A DNA stretch of 64,000 nucleotides from DASYPQ01 sp041488095 (GTDB lineage: Bacteria > Planctomycetota > UBA1135 > GCA-002686595), in assembly GCA_041488095.1 (NCBI GenBank), contig JBGPOP010000004.1, positions 1 to 64,000 of the forward strand, given 5' to 3'. Positions 17,559 to 26,519 of this stretch are shown here, one piece after another. The position numbers and the translations under genes were made by a program. The notes beneath the pieces are model-generated. The model saw only the letters and a list, made by a program, of their open reading frames with translations. It did no database searches and was not told the DNA's origin. Each line of letters opens with the position of its first letter. The stretch's first letter is position 1.

Positions 17559-20144
17559 ATGACCCCGCCCGCAGGCCCCGACCTCCAAGCGCTCCTCGCC
17601 CACGCGGGCCGGATCCGATCCCTCGCGCGCAGCCTCGTCGCCGATTCCAACCGGGTCGACGATCTCGTCCAGCAGACCTGGGTTGCGGCGCTCGAGCATC
17701 CTCCCGGGCCGGCGACGCCGCTCAAGCGCTGGCTCGCGGCCGTGTTGCGCAACTTCGCGCGACAGGAGCGGCGCGGCGAGCAGCGGCGCGCGGAGCGGGA
17801 GTCGTCGACGGCGCGGCCGGAGGCGACGAAGTCGGCGCACGACACGGTCGAAGGGATCGCGATCCAACGCGCGCTCTTCGAGGTCGTGCTCGCGCTCGAC
17901 GAGCCGTACCGGAGCGCGATCTACCGGCGTTACTACGAAGGCCTTCCGCCGCGCGAGATCGCGCGACGGGACGGCGTTCCGGTGAAGACGGTCAAGACGC
18001 GGCTCTCGCGCGGCCTCGAGAAGCTTCGCGCCGAGCTGGATCGCAGGAACGGAGGCGATCGTCAGGCATGGCTCCCCGCGTTGATTCCACTCGCCGGCTG
18101 GCCGGGACTCCCGGCCGCCATTCTGGGAGCCGCACTCGTGAACACGAAGATCAAGATCGCGGTCGTCGCCGTCGTCCTGGCCGGCGCGACGACGATTGCT
18201 TGGAGAGTCATCGAGCGATCGGAATCGACGCCCATGACGTCGATAGCGACATCCGCGCCCGATCTGCAACCGCTCGAGACCCAAGCTGCGACGCTCGCCG
18301 CCACGCCGACGGCCGGAGAGCGCGTCGGAGCGTCGGCTCCTTCGGTCGAGAAACGTCCCGCATCGAGTACCGGTGACGCAGCGGAGGCCCACCCCCTCGC
18401 GCGCGGCCGCGTGATCGACGTCGAAGGTAGGCCGGTCGGAGGAGTTCCGCTCGCATTCGTGCCGATTCAAGAGGCCGCTCGGCGCCGCTTGGGTTCAGAG
18501 GCCACCTCATCGTCCATGATCAGTCGGGCGGATGGGACCTTCGAGATCCCGATTCCGAAATCGGCCGAGGCGCTCGTCGCGGCGAGCCCCGAATTCGCAA
18601 CCGTTCTTGGCGTCGACATATGGAGCAGCATCCCGCAGGAAGGCCTGACCGTCGTCGTCGCTCCGGCCATCGACATCGCCGGAGTCGTGGTCGACGCCGA
18701 CGGGCAGCCCGTGCCCGAGGCCGAGATCGAAGTCCGAGCGGAGCGCGTGTTCTTGCGGTCGATCGGCGGCGCATCGGACGCGTCGTTCGAGGTTCCTTTC
18801 CGAACGAAGTCCGGACCGGACGGTCGCTTCGAGCTCGAGGACGCACCCGCCGTACCCGCGAGAAAAGGAGCGACTCTCGATGCTCATGCTCCCGGCTACC
18901 AGCCCTGGAGCCAACCATCTCCTGAACGTCCGGTCCACGATCTGCGCATCGTCCTGGCTCACGGCGAGCATCTTGTGCTGCGCGGTGAAGTAGTCGATCC
19001 CGCCGACAAGCCTGTCGCACGCGCCTACGTCGAGTGCGGAGACAAGACGACGCTCACCGACGAGCGGGGACGCTTCGAGTTCGAGCCCGGAGATAACGTC
19101 CTCGTCGGGCCGAATGGAGTGGCCGACGGCTCCCGTCGCGACGAGGTGCTCTCGGTGAAGGCGGGATTCCTGCCTGGCCGCGTGCACAAGCCCGAGGGGG
19201 GCTGGCCGGCGTTCCTCACGGTCCGACTGGGCGGCACTCCGCTCTCGACCCGCGGACGCGTCGTCGACCCCGAGAGCAAGCCCGTCGCGGGCGCAGAGGT
19301 CTCCGCCATCGACGAGCATCCCTTCGGACCGATCGAGGAGGAGGTGGGCCACATCGCTTGGCTCCGATCGATCGAGGGGTTGCTGCGCGGCGATCGTTTC
19401 GAGGACAAGGCCCGGGCGGACGCCGAGGGGAAGTTCGAGATCGGCGGTCTGATGCCCGGCAGCTACCGCTTCGCGGCGTTCGACGGGCGCACGCTGCGCT
19501 CGGTCTCGAGCGAGCCGATCGCGGCCGGGAGCCGCGACGTCGTCCTCACGCTGCCGCGCTCGGACGCGTGCAAGCAAGTCGCGGGACGCGTCGTTTCCCT
19601 GACAGGGAAGTCCGTTCCGGGCGTGCTCGTGTTCCCCGGAAAACCGCTCGAGCAGTGGGCGTTCGCGATGAGCAAGGATCTGATGAATGTCCATCCACTG
19701 CCGCCGACATTCGGCAGGTCGGCAACCACCGACCCCGACGGTCGCTTCCACTTCGACGCACTCGCTACAGACGGCCTGTGCTTCCAGGTCTCGGGGCGGA
19801 CGATCGACATCATGTTCCGTTGGGATCCACCGTCCGGGGCCGCGCTCGACCAGCTCGAGATCGTGGTCTCGATGCGATGCCACCTCCAGGTGGATCTGGG
19901 CGGACGCGCGGGAGAAGCGGATGCGTTCTTCGTGCTCGATGGAGAAGGGAAGAAGCTCACCTTGAACCGATGGCGCGGTCCGACGTCGAGCAGCGGCCAG
20001 AATGTCCCGGTAGTCGACGGCCGCTCCGACGTGGTCTCGACGACCGAGGCGGCGCGGACGGTCGTGTTGACGAAGGCCGGACAGGAAGTCTCGCGGATCC
20101 CGATCACGCCCGTTCCCGGCGAAGTCGTCGTCGCGCGGCTGTAG
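17559..20144 (+). CDS. ECF sigma factor fused to a membrane-anchored carboxypeptidase-regulatory-like tail
   Basis: An 861-residue fusion. Residues of about 15-80 form sigma region 2 (SLVADSNRVDDLVQQTWVAA; region 2.3/2.4 around LKRWLAAVLRNFARQERRG). Residues of about 105-160 form region 4 (LDEPYRSAIYRRYYEGLPPR, then REIARRDGVPVKTVKTRLSR, a helix-turn-helix). One or two hydrophobic segments follow (about 173-215; KIKIAVVAVVLAGATTIAW is the clearest). The remaining ~640 residues hold at least four carboxypeptidase-regulatory-like beta modules, with G.V.D..G.PV starts near residues 283, 372, 473, 563 and 673. The topology implied is a cytoplasmic sigma factor tethered to the membrane with an extracytoplasmic sensor or structural tail. 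Similar sigma-tail fusions are known in Planctomycetota ECF groups. No separate anti-sigma gene is adjacent. Regulation could be by tail-triggered release, which is inference. Confidence 0.88.
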   Translation: MTPPAGPDLQALLAHAGRIRSLARSLVADSNRVDDLVQQTWVAALEHPPGPATPLKRWLAAVLRNFARQERRGEQRRAERESSTARPEATKSAHDTVEGIAIQRALFEVVLALDEPYRSAIYRRYYEGLPPREIARRDGVPVKTVKTRLSRGLEKLRAELDRRNGGDRQAWLPALIPLAGWPGLPAAILGAALVNTKIKIAVVAVVLAGATTIAWRVIERSESTPMTSIATSAPDLQPLETQAATLAATPTAGERVGASAPSVEKRPASSTGDAAEAHPLARGRVIDVEGRPVGGVPLAFVPIQEAARRRLGSEATSSSMISRADGTFEIPIPKSAEALVAASPEFATVLGVDIWSSIPQEGLTVVVAPAIDIAGVVVDADGQPVPEAEIEVRAERVFLRSIGGASDASFEVPFRTKSGPDGRFELEDAPAVPARKGATLDAHAPGYQPWSQPSPERPVHDLRIVLAHGEHLVLRGEVVDPADKPVARAYVECGDKTTLTDERGRFEFEPGDNVLVGPNGVADGSRRDEVLSVKAGFLPGRVHKPEGGWPAFLTVRLGGTPLSTRGRVVDPESKPVAGAEVSAIDEHPFGPIEEEVGHIAWLRSIEGLLRGDRFEDKARADAEGKFEIGGLMPGSYRFAAFDGRTLRSVSSEPIAAGSRDVVLTLPRSDACKQVAGRVVSLTGKSVPGVLVFPGKPLEQWAFAMSKDLMNVHPLPPTFGRSATTDPDGRFHFDALATDGLCFQVSGRTIDIMFRWDPPSGAALDQLEIVVSMRCHLQVDLGGRAGEADAFFVLDGEGKKLTLNRWRGPTSSSGQNVPVVDGRSDVVSTTEAARTVVLTKAGQEVSRIPITPVPGEVVVARL

Positions 20145-20172
20145 ATCCGTCGACGGGCCGCGGTTCTGGCCG

Positions 20173-21567
20173 CTACAGCGTCTTCGAGAACGTCGGCTTC
20201 TTGTCGTCGCCCTTGGCCTTGCGCTCACGGAAGTACCGGTCGAACGGCAGCGCGACGTTGCGCATGAACATCTGACCGAGCGTCGTCAGGCGGATCGCAT
20301 CCGGCTCTAGTCTGACGAGACCGTCGTCCTGGAGGGGCTCGAGCTCGGCCAGCTCCACCGCGAACGTCTGATCGAAGACGATCCCGTTGCGCGCCTCGAC
20401 ATCGCCCTTTCGCAGGATCCCGTTGCACATCAGCCCCAAAATCACGTCGCGGCGCAGCCGGTCCTCGGCCGAGAGCTCGTGGCCGCGCAGGACGGCGTGA
20501 CCCTTCTCCTTCACGCTGGCCTCGTACTCGAACTCCTTCGGAGCGTTCTGCACGTAGCAGCCGGCCACGTCGCCGATGCTCGACACGCCCAGCGCCACGA
20601 GGTCGTCCCCGCGGCGCGTCGTGTAGCCCATGAAGTTGCGCTGCAGCTTCTCCTCCTTCAGCGCGACCGCGAGCTCGTCCTCGGGCACCGCGAAGTGGTC
20701 GAGGCCGATGTACACGTAGCCGGCGTCCTCGAACTGCTCGACGGCGCGGCAGAAGATCGTGAACTTCGTGTCGAGCTGCGGGGCGTCGTCGGTCTCGAGA
20801 GCAGTCTGGTGGCGCTTGAGCCACGGAACGTGTGCGTAGTGGAACAGCGCCACCCGCTCGGGGCGGATGGCGATGACGCGCTCGACCGTCCTCTCGAAGC
20901 TCCGCGGCGTCTGGAGCGGCAAACCGTAGATCAGGTCGATGTTCACCGACGGGATCTTGTGCTCGCGCGCGGCGTCGACGACCTCGCGGGTCTTCTCCTC
21001 GCTCTGGACGCGCTTGATCGCCTTCTGGACCGTCGGCTCGAAGTCCTGGACGCCCATCGAGACGCGGTTGAATCCGTGCGCAGCCAGGAACGCGATCTGA
21101 TCGCGCGTCGTCACGCGCGGGTCGACCTCGATCGCAACCTCGGCGTCCTCGTCGAGACGGAACGTCTTCTCGAAGGCGCCCTGCACGCGCTCGAGCCGCG
21201 CGAGGTCGAGCTGCGTCGGCGTGCCGCCTCCCCAGTGGTACTGGCGCACTGGCCGCGCGCCGATCCCGCTCGCGCGAACGGTGTCGAATTCGGCCTCGAG
21301 CCGGTCGAGGTACGCGTCGTAGCGGCTCGTGTTGCGCGAGATCACCACGTTGCAACCGCAGAACAGGCACAGCTCGCGGCAGAACGGCAGGTGGACGTAC
21401 ACCGAGAGCGGCCCGGTCCCCTGCGCGGCCTGCTCGAGGAGCTTCGGATAGCGCGAGCCGTCGAAGTCCTTCTCCCAGTCGACCGCCGTCGGGTACGACG
21501 TGTAGCGCGGCGCGGAGGTCGCGTACTTCTCCAGCAACGCGCGGGAGACCGCGGGCATCGCGCTCAT
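20173..21567 (-). CDS. hemN: Oxygen-independent coproporphyrinogen III oxidase (radical SAM)
   Basis: Decarboxylates coproporphyrinogen III to protoporphyrinogen IX without oxygen. The 464-residue protein begins with RYTSYPTAVDWEKDF and has the radical-SAM cluster motif CRELCLFCGCN, WGGGTPTQLDLARLERV, EVDPRVTTRDQ and GLDHFAVPEDELA, all typical of true HemN rather than the HemW chaperone. The C-terminal HemN domain is complete (LGQMFMRNVALPFDRYF). The ATG lies 4 nt past the hemE stop, forming a two-gene operon. Confidence 0.95.
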   Translation of the reverse strand: MSAMPAVSRALLEKYATSAPRYTSYPTAVDWEKDFDGSRYPKLLEQAAQGTGPLSVYVHLPFCRELCLFCGCNVVISRNTSRYDAYLDRLEAEFDTVRASGIGARPVRQYHWGGGTPTQLDLARLERVQGAFEKTFRLDEDAEVAIEVDPRVTTRDQIAFLAAHGFNRVSMGVQDFEPTVQKAIKRVQSEEKTREVVDAAREHKIPSVNIDLIYGLPLQTPRSFERTVERVIAIRPERVALFHYAHVPWLKRHQTALETDDAPQLDTKFTIFCRAVEQFEDAGYVYIGLDHFAVPEDELAVALKEEKLQRNFMGYTTRRGDDLVALGVSSIGDVAGCYVQNAPKEFEYEASVKEKGHAVLRGHELSAEDRLRRDVILGLMCNGILRKGDVEARNGIVFDQTFAVELAELEPLQDDGLVRLEPDAIRLTTLGQMFMRNVALPFDRYFRERKAKGDDKKPTFSKTL

Positions 21568-21571
21568 GGCC

Positions 21572-22621
21572 TCACGCCTTCCCTCGCCGCGCGCGCACCG
21601 TGCGGAACACGGCGTCCATGCTCTCGACCGGCGTGCCGGGGAGGATCCCGCTCCCCAGGTTGAAGACGTAGCCCTCCTGCGGCGCGAATTCGTCGAGCAC
21701 GCGATTCGTCTCGCGTTCGACCACCTCGACCGGGGCGAAGAGCGCGCACGGATCGAGGTTTCCCTGCAGCGCCGCACGCGCGCCGACGTGGCGGATCGCC
21801 TCCGACGGGGCGACGCGCCAGTCGAGACCGATCACGTTCGCGCCGGCGCCGGCCATCGCCTGCAGAAGGTGGCTCGCGCCGTTGACGAACAGGATCACAG
21901 GAACCCCGTGCCTCTTCGCGCCCGCAACGAGCCGGCTCGTGTGCGGCAGGATCGCACGGCGCCACGTGGCCGCGTCGAGCGCGCCGCCCCACGAGTCGAA
22001 GATCTGCACCGCGTCCGCGCCCGCCTCGACCTGCATCCCGAGGTAGGGGATCAGGTTGTCGACCAGGCGCGAGCACAAGCGATCGAACGTCTTGGGCTCC
22101 CCGTACAGCATGCGCTTGGCATTCTCGAAGTCGCGGCTCGACCCGCCCTCGATCATGTAGCTCGCGGTCGTCCACGGCGCGCCGCAGAAGCCGAGGATCG
22201 CCTTCTCGCTCCCGAGCTCCGCGCGCACCCTGCGGATCGCCTCGCCGACGAAGGCAGTCGCCTCCCCGGGGACGAAATCGCGCAGCCTCTCGACGTCCTC
22301 CGCGGTGCGCACGGGCGGCGCGAGCGTCGGACCCTCGCCCTCGCGGAACTGGACGTCGAGCCCCATCGCGGCAGCCGGCACGAGGATGTCGGAGAAGATC
22401 ACCGCGACGTCCATGCCGAAGCGCCGCACGGGCTGGCAGGTCACCTCGGCCGCGATCTCGGGCGTGCGGACCATGGAGAGGAAGTCGTTGCGCGCGCGCA
22501 CCTCGCGGTACTCGGGGAGGTAGCGCCCGGCCTGGCGCATCACCCAGGCCGGCGGCGCGGCGAGCTTCTCGCGGGCGCAGGCTGCGAGGAAGCGATCGCG
22601 CGAAGAGAGGTCGGGAGGCAT
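21572..22621 (-). CDS. hemE: Uroporphyrinogen decarboxylase
   Basis: Decarboxylates the four acetate chains of uroporphyrinogen III to give coproporphyrinogen III, the HemN substrate encoded just downstream. The 349 residues include WVMRQAGRYLPEYREVR (signature 1), IFSDILVPAAAMGLDVQF (the conserved Asp), GFCGAPWTTASYMIEGG and IFDSWGGALDAATWR. TACACT (22649-22654 on the minus strand) is a possible -10 element 27 nt before the ATG; no Shine-Dalgarno is evident. Confidence 0.96.
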   Translation of the reverse strand: MPPDLSSRDRFLAACAREKLAAPPAWVMRQAGRYLPEYREVRARNDFLSMVRTPEIAAEVTCQPVRRFGMDVAVIFSDILVPAAAMGLDVQFREGEGPTLAPPVRTAEDVERLRDFVPGEATAFVGEAIRRVRAELGSEKAILGFCGAPWTTASYMIEGGSSRDFENAKRMLYGEPKTFDRLCSRLVDNLIPYLGMQVEAGADAVQIFDSWGGALDAATWRRAILPHTSRLVAGAKRHGVPVILFVNGASHLLQAMAGAGANVIGLDWRVAPSEAIRHVGARAALQGNLDPCALFAPVEVVERETNRVLDEFAPQEGYVFNLGSGILPGTPVESMDAVFRTVRARRGKA

Positions 22622-22686
22622 GGCGCGGCCGGAACGGGACGGAGGTGCAGTGTACCCGGCTCGGCCGGGTGCTCTAGACTTCGGGC

Positions 22687-23025
22687 GTGGCGAGCGAGAC
22701 GGAGCCGGAAGCGACCCCGGAAAGACGGGCGAAGGGCAGCGGCCTCACCGGTGCGATCGCGAGGATGTCCGGTCGCGAGCGCTGGGGCTGGATCGTCACC
22801 GGGCTCGGTTTCGTCGTGATCCTGTGGGGCGTCCTGCACCTGACGAGCGCGACGATCGGCGGGCCGATCCACGAGTTCAAGGACCGGCGCACCTACAACG
22901 AGGTCAAGATCGCGGCGCACCGGGCCTTTCCGGTCACGCTCCTCCTGGGCTTCACGGGCATGGGGCTCGTCGCGCTCGGCGGGCGATTGCGAGCCTCGGG
23001 GCGAAGGCCGGAGCGGGGAGTCTGA
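22687..23025 (+). CDS. Small two-helix membrane protein
   Basis: A 112-residue protein of unknown function. It has a charged cytoplasmic start, a first membrane segment (WIVTGLGFVVILWGVLHL, about 38-55), a polar loop (GGPIHEFKDRRTYNEVKI) and a second segment (FPVTLLLGFTGMGLVALGG, about 81-99). The start is GTG 22687; TAGACT at 22675-22680 lies only 6 nt upstream and there is no Shine-Dalgarno, which fits a leaderless message. It is divergent from hemE. No family was recognised. Confidence 0.65.
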   Translation: MASETEPEATPERRAKGSGLTGAIARMSGRERWGWIVTGLGFVVILWGVLHLTSATIGGPIHEFKDRRTYNEVKIAAHRAFPVTLLLGFTGMGLVALGGRLRASGRRPERGV

Positions 23026-23115
23026 TCAGCGCGGGCCGCAGGCGGGGCTTGGAATCCTCCCCGCACTTGGAATCATGTCGCCGCCCCGCGCTCGGCGAAC
23101 GCGCGAGAGGAGACC

Positions 23116-23766
23116 ATGGACGACTGGGAAGCACGCCTCGCGGCGCTCGACGGGCGCCTGCGCGACTGGAACCGCCGCTTCGAGGTGGAGCTGGAGCGCG
23201 TCTGCCGGGAGCGCAAGCTGCGCGGATGGTTCAGGAAGCCGCGGCCCGAGGAGCTGCAGTCCGCCGCCGAAGAGGCCCGCCGCCGGGCGGGCACGGAGAT
23301 CCTGGTCGAGCTCGCGACGTTTCTTGACGGGCTCTGCGACCTCTACCCGAAGTCGTCGCCGCAGGACCGCGCCAAGATCCGCGCGCGCGTCGGCGCGGCG
23401 GAGGGGGTCTTCGACCTCTTCTGGGGCTACGTCGAGCAGGGGCCCGAGCGGATCCGCGGTCCGCAGGACGGGCCGCAGCTCGCGCGCGGGCTCGTGGCGG
23501 TCGTCATCGACGACATGCGCGCTGAGCTCGGCCTCGTGAACGGAGTCATCGGGCGTCTGCTCGTCGCGGCCGCGGCGGCGGGCATCGACTGGAAGCCGAA
23601 CCTTGCGGAAGCAGCCAAGGTGGCCAACCCAGGAGCGGGTGGCGGCGGGACGTGCATGCGCGAGCACCTCGAGGGGTTCGAGAGATCGGACTACTTCCGG
23701 CGCGAGGTCGACGCGAAGCTGCGCGAGGCCGCACGCAAGTCGGTGGTGAATTCGGCGGGCGGCTGA
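23116..23766 (+). CDS. Hypothetical helical cytoplasmic protein
   Basis: A 216-residue protein with no recognised domain. It is rich in charged helical segments and lacks a signal peptide or membrane segments. A Gly-rich loop (NPGAGGGGTC) near residue 177 is the only unusual feature. AGAGGAG lies 7-8 nt before ATG 23116, a good ribosome site. It is followed after 10 nt by the convergent FG-GAP gene. The family is unknown to me. Confidence 0.65.
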   Translation: MDDWEARLAALDGRLRDWNRRFEVELERVCRERKLRGWFRKPRPEELQSAAEEARRRAGTEILVELATFLDGLCDLYPKSSPQDRAKIRARVGAAEGVFDLFWGYVEQGPERIRGPQDGPQLARGLVAVVIDDMRAELGLVNGVIGRLLVAAAAAGIDWKPNLAEAAKVANPGAGGGGTCMREHLEGFERSDYFRREVDAKLREAARKSVVNSAGG

Positions 23767-23776
23767 TCCAAGACCG

Positions 23777-25096
23777 TCAACGGCCCTTGAGAGCACCGAG
23801 GTCCTCTCCAGTCAAGGCGCGCAGGAGTCTGCCGTCCGCGCCGGAGAGGATCTCCAGGCGTCCGCGATCCCACACGCTCTCGACGACCGCATCACGCTCC
23901 TTGGCGAAGATGTTGCGCGTGATCATCAGGTCCGCGTGGCCATCGCCGTCCAGGTCTCCGTGCCCGTACGCCATGCAGGCGTCTGCGATGTTGCGGATCT
24001 CCTCTCCGGTCCGGCCCGAGAAGACGAGAACCAGGTCCCACGTTCCCGCGACGATGTCGTCAGCGCCGTCCCCGTCCACGTCGCCCGTGTTGCTGTAGAG
24101 CATCCCGAAGTTGGGCAGGTTGCGACGCCATTCGTGGAGAAGTGCGCCGGTCCTGCCCGAGTACGCGCGAATGCAGCCGCCTGTGCCGCCCACGAGAATG
24201 TCCGGGAAGCCGTCCGCGTCAATGTCGCCTCCCGGCTCGACGGTGCAGTCCCGGGTTTCGGGTGCAGCGGGGAGCTCGCGGAGACGGGAAAAGTTTCTTC
24301 CCGACACGACGATCACGGCGTGTCGCGCCTTCTCGTCGTTGTTTACTGTGATCGCGAAGTCCTTCCGGCCGTCGCCGTCGACGTCGCCGACTCCACACAC
24401 GCTCCACCCGAATTGCTCTCCAGGCTCCACTCCGTAGTCCTCCCAAAGCGTGGAGCCGTCCCGGCCGGAGACCAGACGAACCCTGCCCGCCTGCTTCCCC
24501 CGATGATCGTCCAGCGGATCTGCGATCAGCACGTCGTCATGTCCATCCTGGTCGATGTCGCCGGCCGACGCGAAGGACCAGCCCCAATCGTCCTCGACAC
24601 ACCGGATTTCATCGGACGTGCGACCCGAGACGACGCACATGCGGTCGCATCGGCTCACGAGCAGGTCGAGGCTTCCATCGCCATCACAGTCTCCCCCCGG
24701 TCGCACCAGACGCTCCCAGGGTGTTCTCGTGGACAGACCCGAGAGCGTCATCAAGCAGGCACCGTCAGCGCCGGAGCAGATCCGCACCCGCCCCATGGTC
24801 CAGAGGTCAGCCGGCTCGAACCCGGTCGCGAGCATGTAGTCGGGCGCTCCGTCTCCGTCGACGTCTCCGGCCCATTGCGCAAACCACCCCGAGTGCGGTC
24901 TGCCGCGCGGAAGCAGGGCTTCAAGGAGGTCGCCCCTCTCGAAACTCCTCCAGAGTCCGGGTCCCAACACGACGGCCAAGCTGAGAGCACCCAACATGAC
25001 GAGGGCGGCGAGGGCCAGCGCCACGATCAGGATTCGAAATCCGACGGAAGATCTCGGATAACGAGAGATGCTTTCGAGAGAAGGAGGATCTTTCAC
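23777..25096 (-). CDS. Membrane-anchored FG-GAP/VCBS repeat protein
   Basis: A 439-residue protein with one N-terminal membrane segment (ILIVALALAALVMLGALSLA, about 21-40) and an outside region of about seven FG-GAP-type repeats. Each repeat carries a calcium-binding DxDxDGxxD loop: AGDVDGDGAPDYM, GGDCDGDGSLDLL, AGDIDQDGHDDVL, VGDVDGDGRKDFA, GGDIDADGFPDIL, TGDVDGDGADDIV and HGDLDGDGHADLM. This predicts an integrin-like beta-propeller that binds calcium; the ligand is unknown. The GTG start (25096) overlaps the ispG stop as GTGA, so it is co-translated with an isoprenoid enzyme although no functional link is apparent. Confidence 0.85.
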   Translation of the reverse strand: MKDPPSLESISRYPRSSVGFRILIVALALAALVMLGALSLAVVLGPGLWRSFERGDLLEALLPRGRPHSGWFAQWAGDVDGDGAPDYMLATGFEPADLWTMGRVRICSGADGACLMTLSGLSTRTPWERLVRPGGDCDGDGSLDLLVSRCDRMCVVSGRTSDEIRCVEDDWGWSFASAGDIDQDGHDDVLIADPLDDHRGKQAGRVRLVSGRDGSTLWEDYGVEPGEQFGWSVCGVGDVDGDGRKDFAITVNNDEKARHAVIVVSGRNFSRLRELPAAPETRDCTVEPGGDIDADGFPDILVGGTGGCIRAYSGRTGALLHEWRRNLPNFGMLYSNTGDVDGDGADDIVAGTWDLVLVFSGRTGEEIRNIADACMAYGHGDLDGDGHADLMITRNIFAKERDAVVESVWDRGRLEILSGADGRLLRALTGEDLGALKGR

Positions 25097-26223
25097 CGCT
25101 TGGCCGCGATCAGCTCGTCGAGCGCCGCCCCCAGCTTCGCCAGGATCTCGTCGTAGCCGAACGACCCCAGCTCCGCGCTGCCGCGCTTGAGGTTGACCGT
25201 CTTCGGCCCGCACCAGAGGCCGAGATCCGCGTCGTCGGTCTCGCCCGGCCCGTTCACGCGGCAGCCCATGACCGCGATCGTCAGATCGTGCTCCTTGGCG
25301 TAGGCCGTCATGCGCTTCACTTCCTCCGCGAGCTCGATGAACTTCTCGTTCTCGACCCGCGAGCACGATGGGCACGCGATGATGTTGAGGCCCTCGAAGA
25401 AGCTCGGCGGCACCGAGCGGAAGCGGCCGTTCTCGATGTCGCGCAGGATCTCGCGGCCGACCTCGATCTCCTTGCCCTTGTCGTCGAAGGGCACGGTCAG
25501 CGAGACCCGGATCGTGTCGCCGATGCCTCGCGAGAGGCACTGCTCGAAGGCGATCCGCGTCTTGATGATCCCCTCGGGCGGCATCCCGGCCTCGGTGACC
25601 CCCAGGTGGATCGGCACGTCCGGCCGCTCTTCCGCGAAGCGCACGTTGGCGTCGATCACCAGGCGCGGATCGGAGTCCTTGATCGACACGAGGTAGTCCA
25701 CGAACCCGAGCCCGTCGAGGATGGCGCAGTGATCGACCGCGCACCGCACGATCGCGCCGACGGGATCCTCCGCGTGCCGATCCTTGTACTCGGGCGCGAT
25801 CGATCCGGCGTTGATGCCGATCCGGATCGCGCAGCCGTGCCTCTTCGCGGCGTCGGCGACGCACGCGACCTTGTGCTCGACGCTCTTGTGCTTCTCGTGG
25901 TGATGGAGATGCCCGGGGTTGTAGCGGATCTTGTCGACGAACGGTGCGACCTCGGCCGCGAGGCGATAGCTCTCCTGCAAGTCGACCGACAACCGCGCGC
26001 TCGTCCCTTCGCGCAGCTTCGCCAGCGCCTCGACGTCCGCCCGGCTGTCGACCGCGATGCGGACGAGGTCCGCGCCCGCGGCTTCCAGGATTCGAATCTG
26101 CCTCGACGTCGCCTCGATGTCGCGCGTGCTCGTCGCGGCCATGCTCTGCACGGCGATGGGGGCCCGGCCGCCGACCTCGAGGTCGCGGATCCGGATCGTG
26201 CGCGTCTGGCGAGGGGGAATCAT
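25093..26223 (-). CDS. ispG: 4-hydroxy-3-methylbut-2-enyl-diphosphate synthase (IspG/GcpE)
   Basis: Penultimate MEP-pathway enzyme converting methylerythritol cyclodiphosphate to HMBPP with a [4Fe-4S] cluster. The 376-residue product matches the bacterial two-domain form. Seen: IAVQSMAATSTRDIEAT at the start, KIRYNPGH, HLGVTEAGMPPEGIIK, and the cluster ligands in NIIACPSCSRVENEKFIE and MGCRVNGPGE. ATG 26223 is preceded by TACAAT (26239-26244, minus strand) 15 nt upstream and no Shine-Dalgarno, implying a very short leader. Its stop overlaps the FG-GAP gene start. Confidence 0.95.
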   Translation of the reverse strand: MIPPRQTRTIRIRDLEVGGRAPIAVQSMAATSTRDIEATSRQIRILEAAGADLVRIAVDSRADVEALAKLREGTSARLSVDLQESYRLAAEVAPFVDKIRYNPGHLHHHEKHKSVEHKVACVADAAKRHGCAIRIGINAGSIAPEYKDRHAEDPVGAIVRCAVDHCAILDGLGFVDYLVSIKDSDPRLVIDANVRFAEERPDVPIHLGVTEAGMPPEGIIKTRIAFEQCLSRGIGDTIRVSLTVPFDDKGKEIEVGREILRDIENGRFRSVPPSFFEGLNIIACPSCSRVENEKFIELAEEVKRMTAYAKEHDLTIAVMGCRVNGPGETDDADLGLWCGPKTVNLKRGSAELGSFGYDEILAKLGAALDELIAAKR

Positions 26224-26519
26224 CGTTTCGAGCCCGCCATTGTACGTTTTGGGGCCTTTCCCGCCCCGGCCGGCGCGGGGGGAGCGGACTAGGCCGGGGG
26301 AGTCGATTCGCGTCTCCGGCGACGCACGGTCGCGCACGTGTTCCCCTCACAACGTGTGCTCGGGCGCAGCCGCCGCGATAGGCTCCCCTTCCGCTCAGCC
26401 TCGCCGGTCCGTTGTACGGGCCGGCGGGGCTGTCTCTCTCTCCGGATCCATCGGACCCGTGGGGTCCGTCCCTACAATCGGTCCGCAGGCGGCAGCATGT
26501 TCGCCAGGCGGGAGGAGAG
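26224..26519. promoter_or_regulatory. Divergent intergenic region with two perfect hairpins
   Basis: This ~296-nt gap separates ispG (minus) from the oxidoreductase (plus). It holds the ispG TACAAT box (26239-26244), a 10-bp hairpin with a 5-nt loop (26402-26411 with 26417-26426), a 7-bp hairpin with a GTG triloop (26452-26458 with 26462-26468), and a plus-strand TACAAT (26473-26478) just after the second hairpin. The hairpins might be operators or a terminator pair; no coding frame is supported. Confidence 0.45.
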
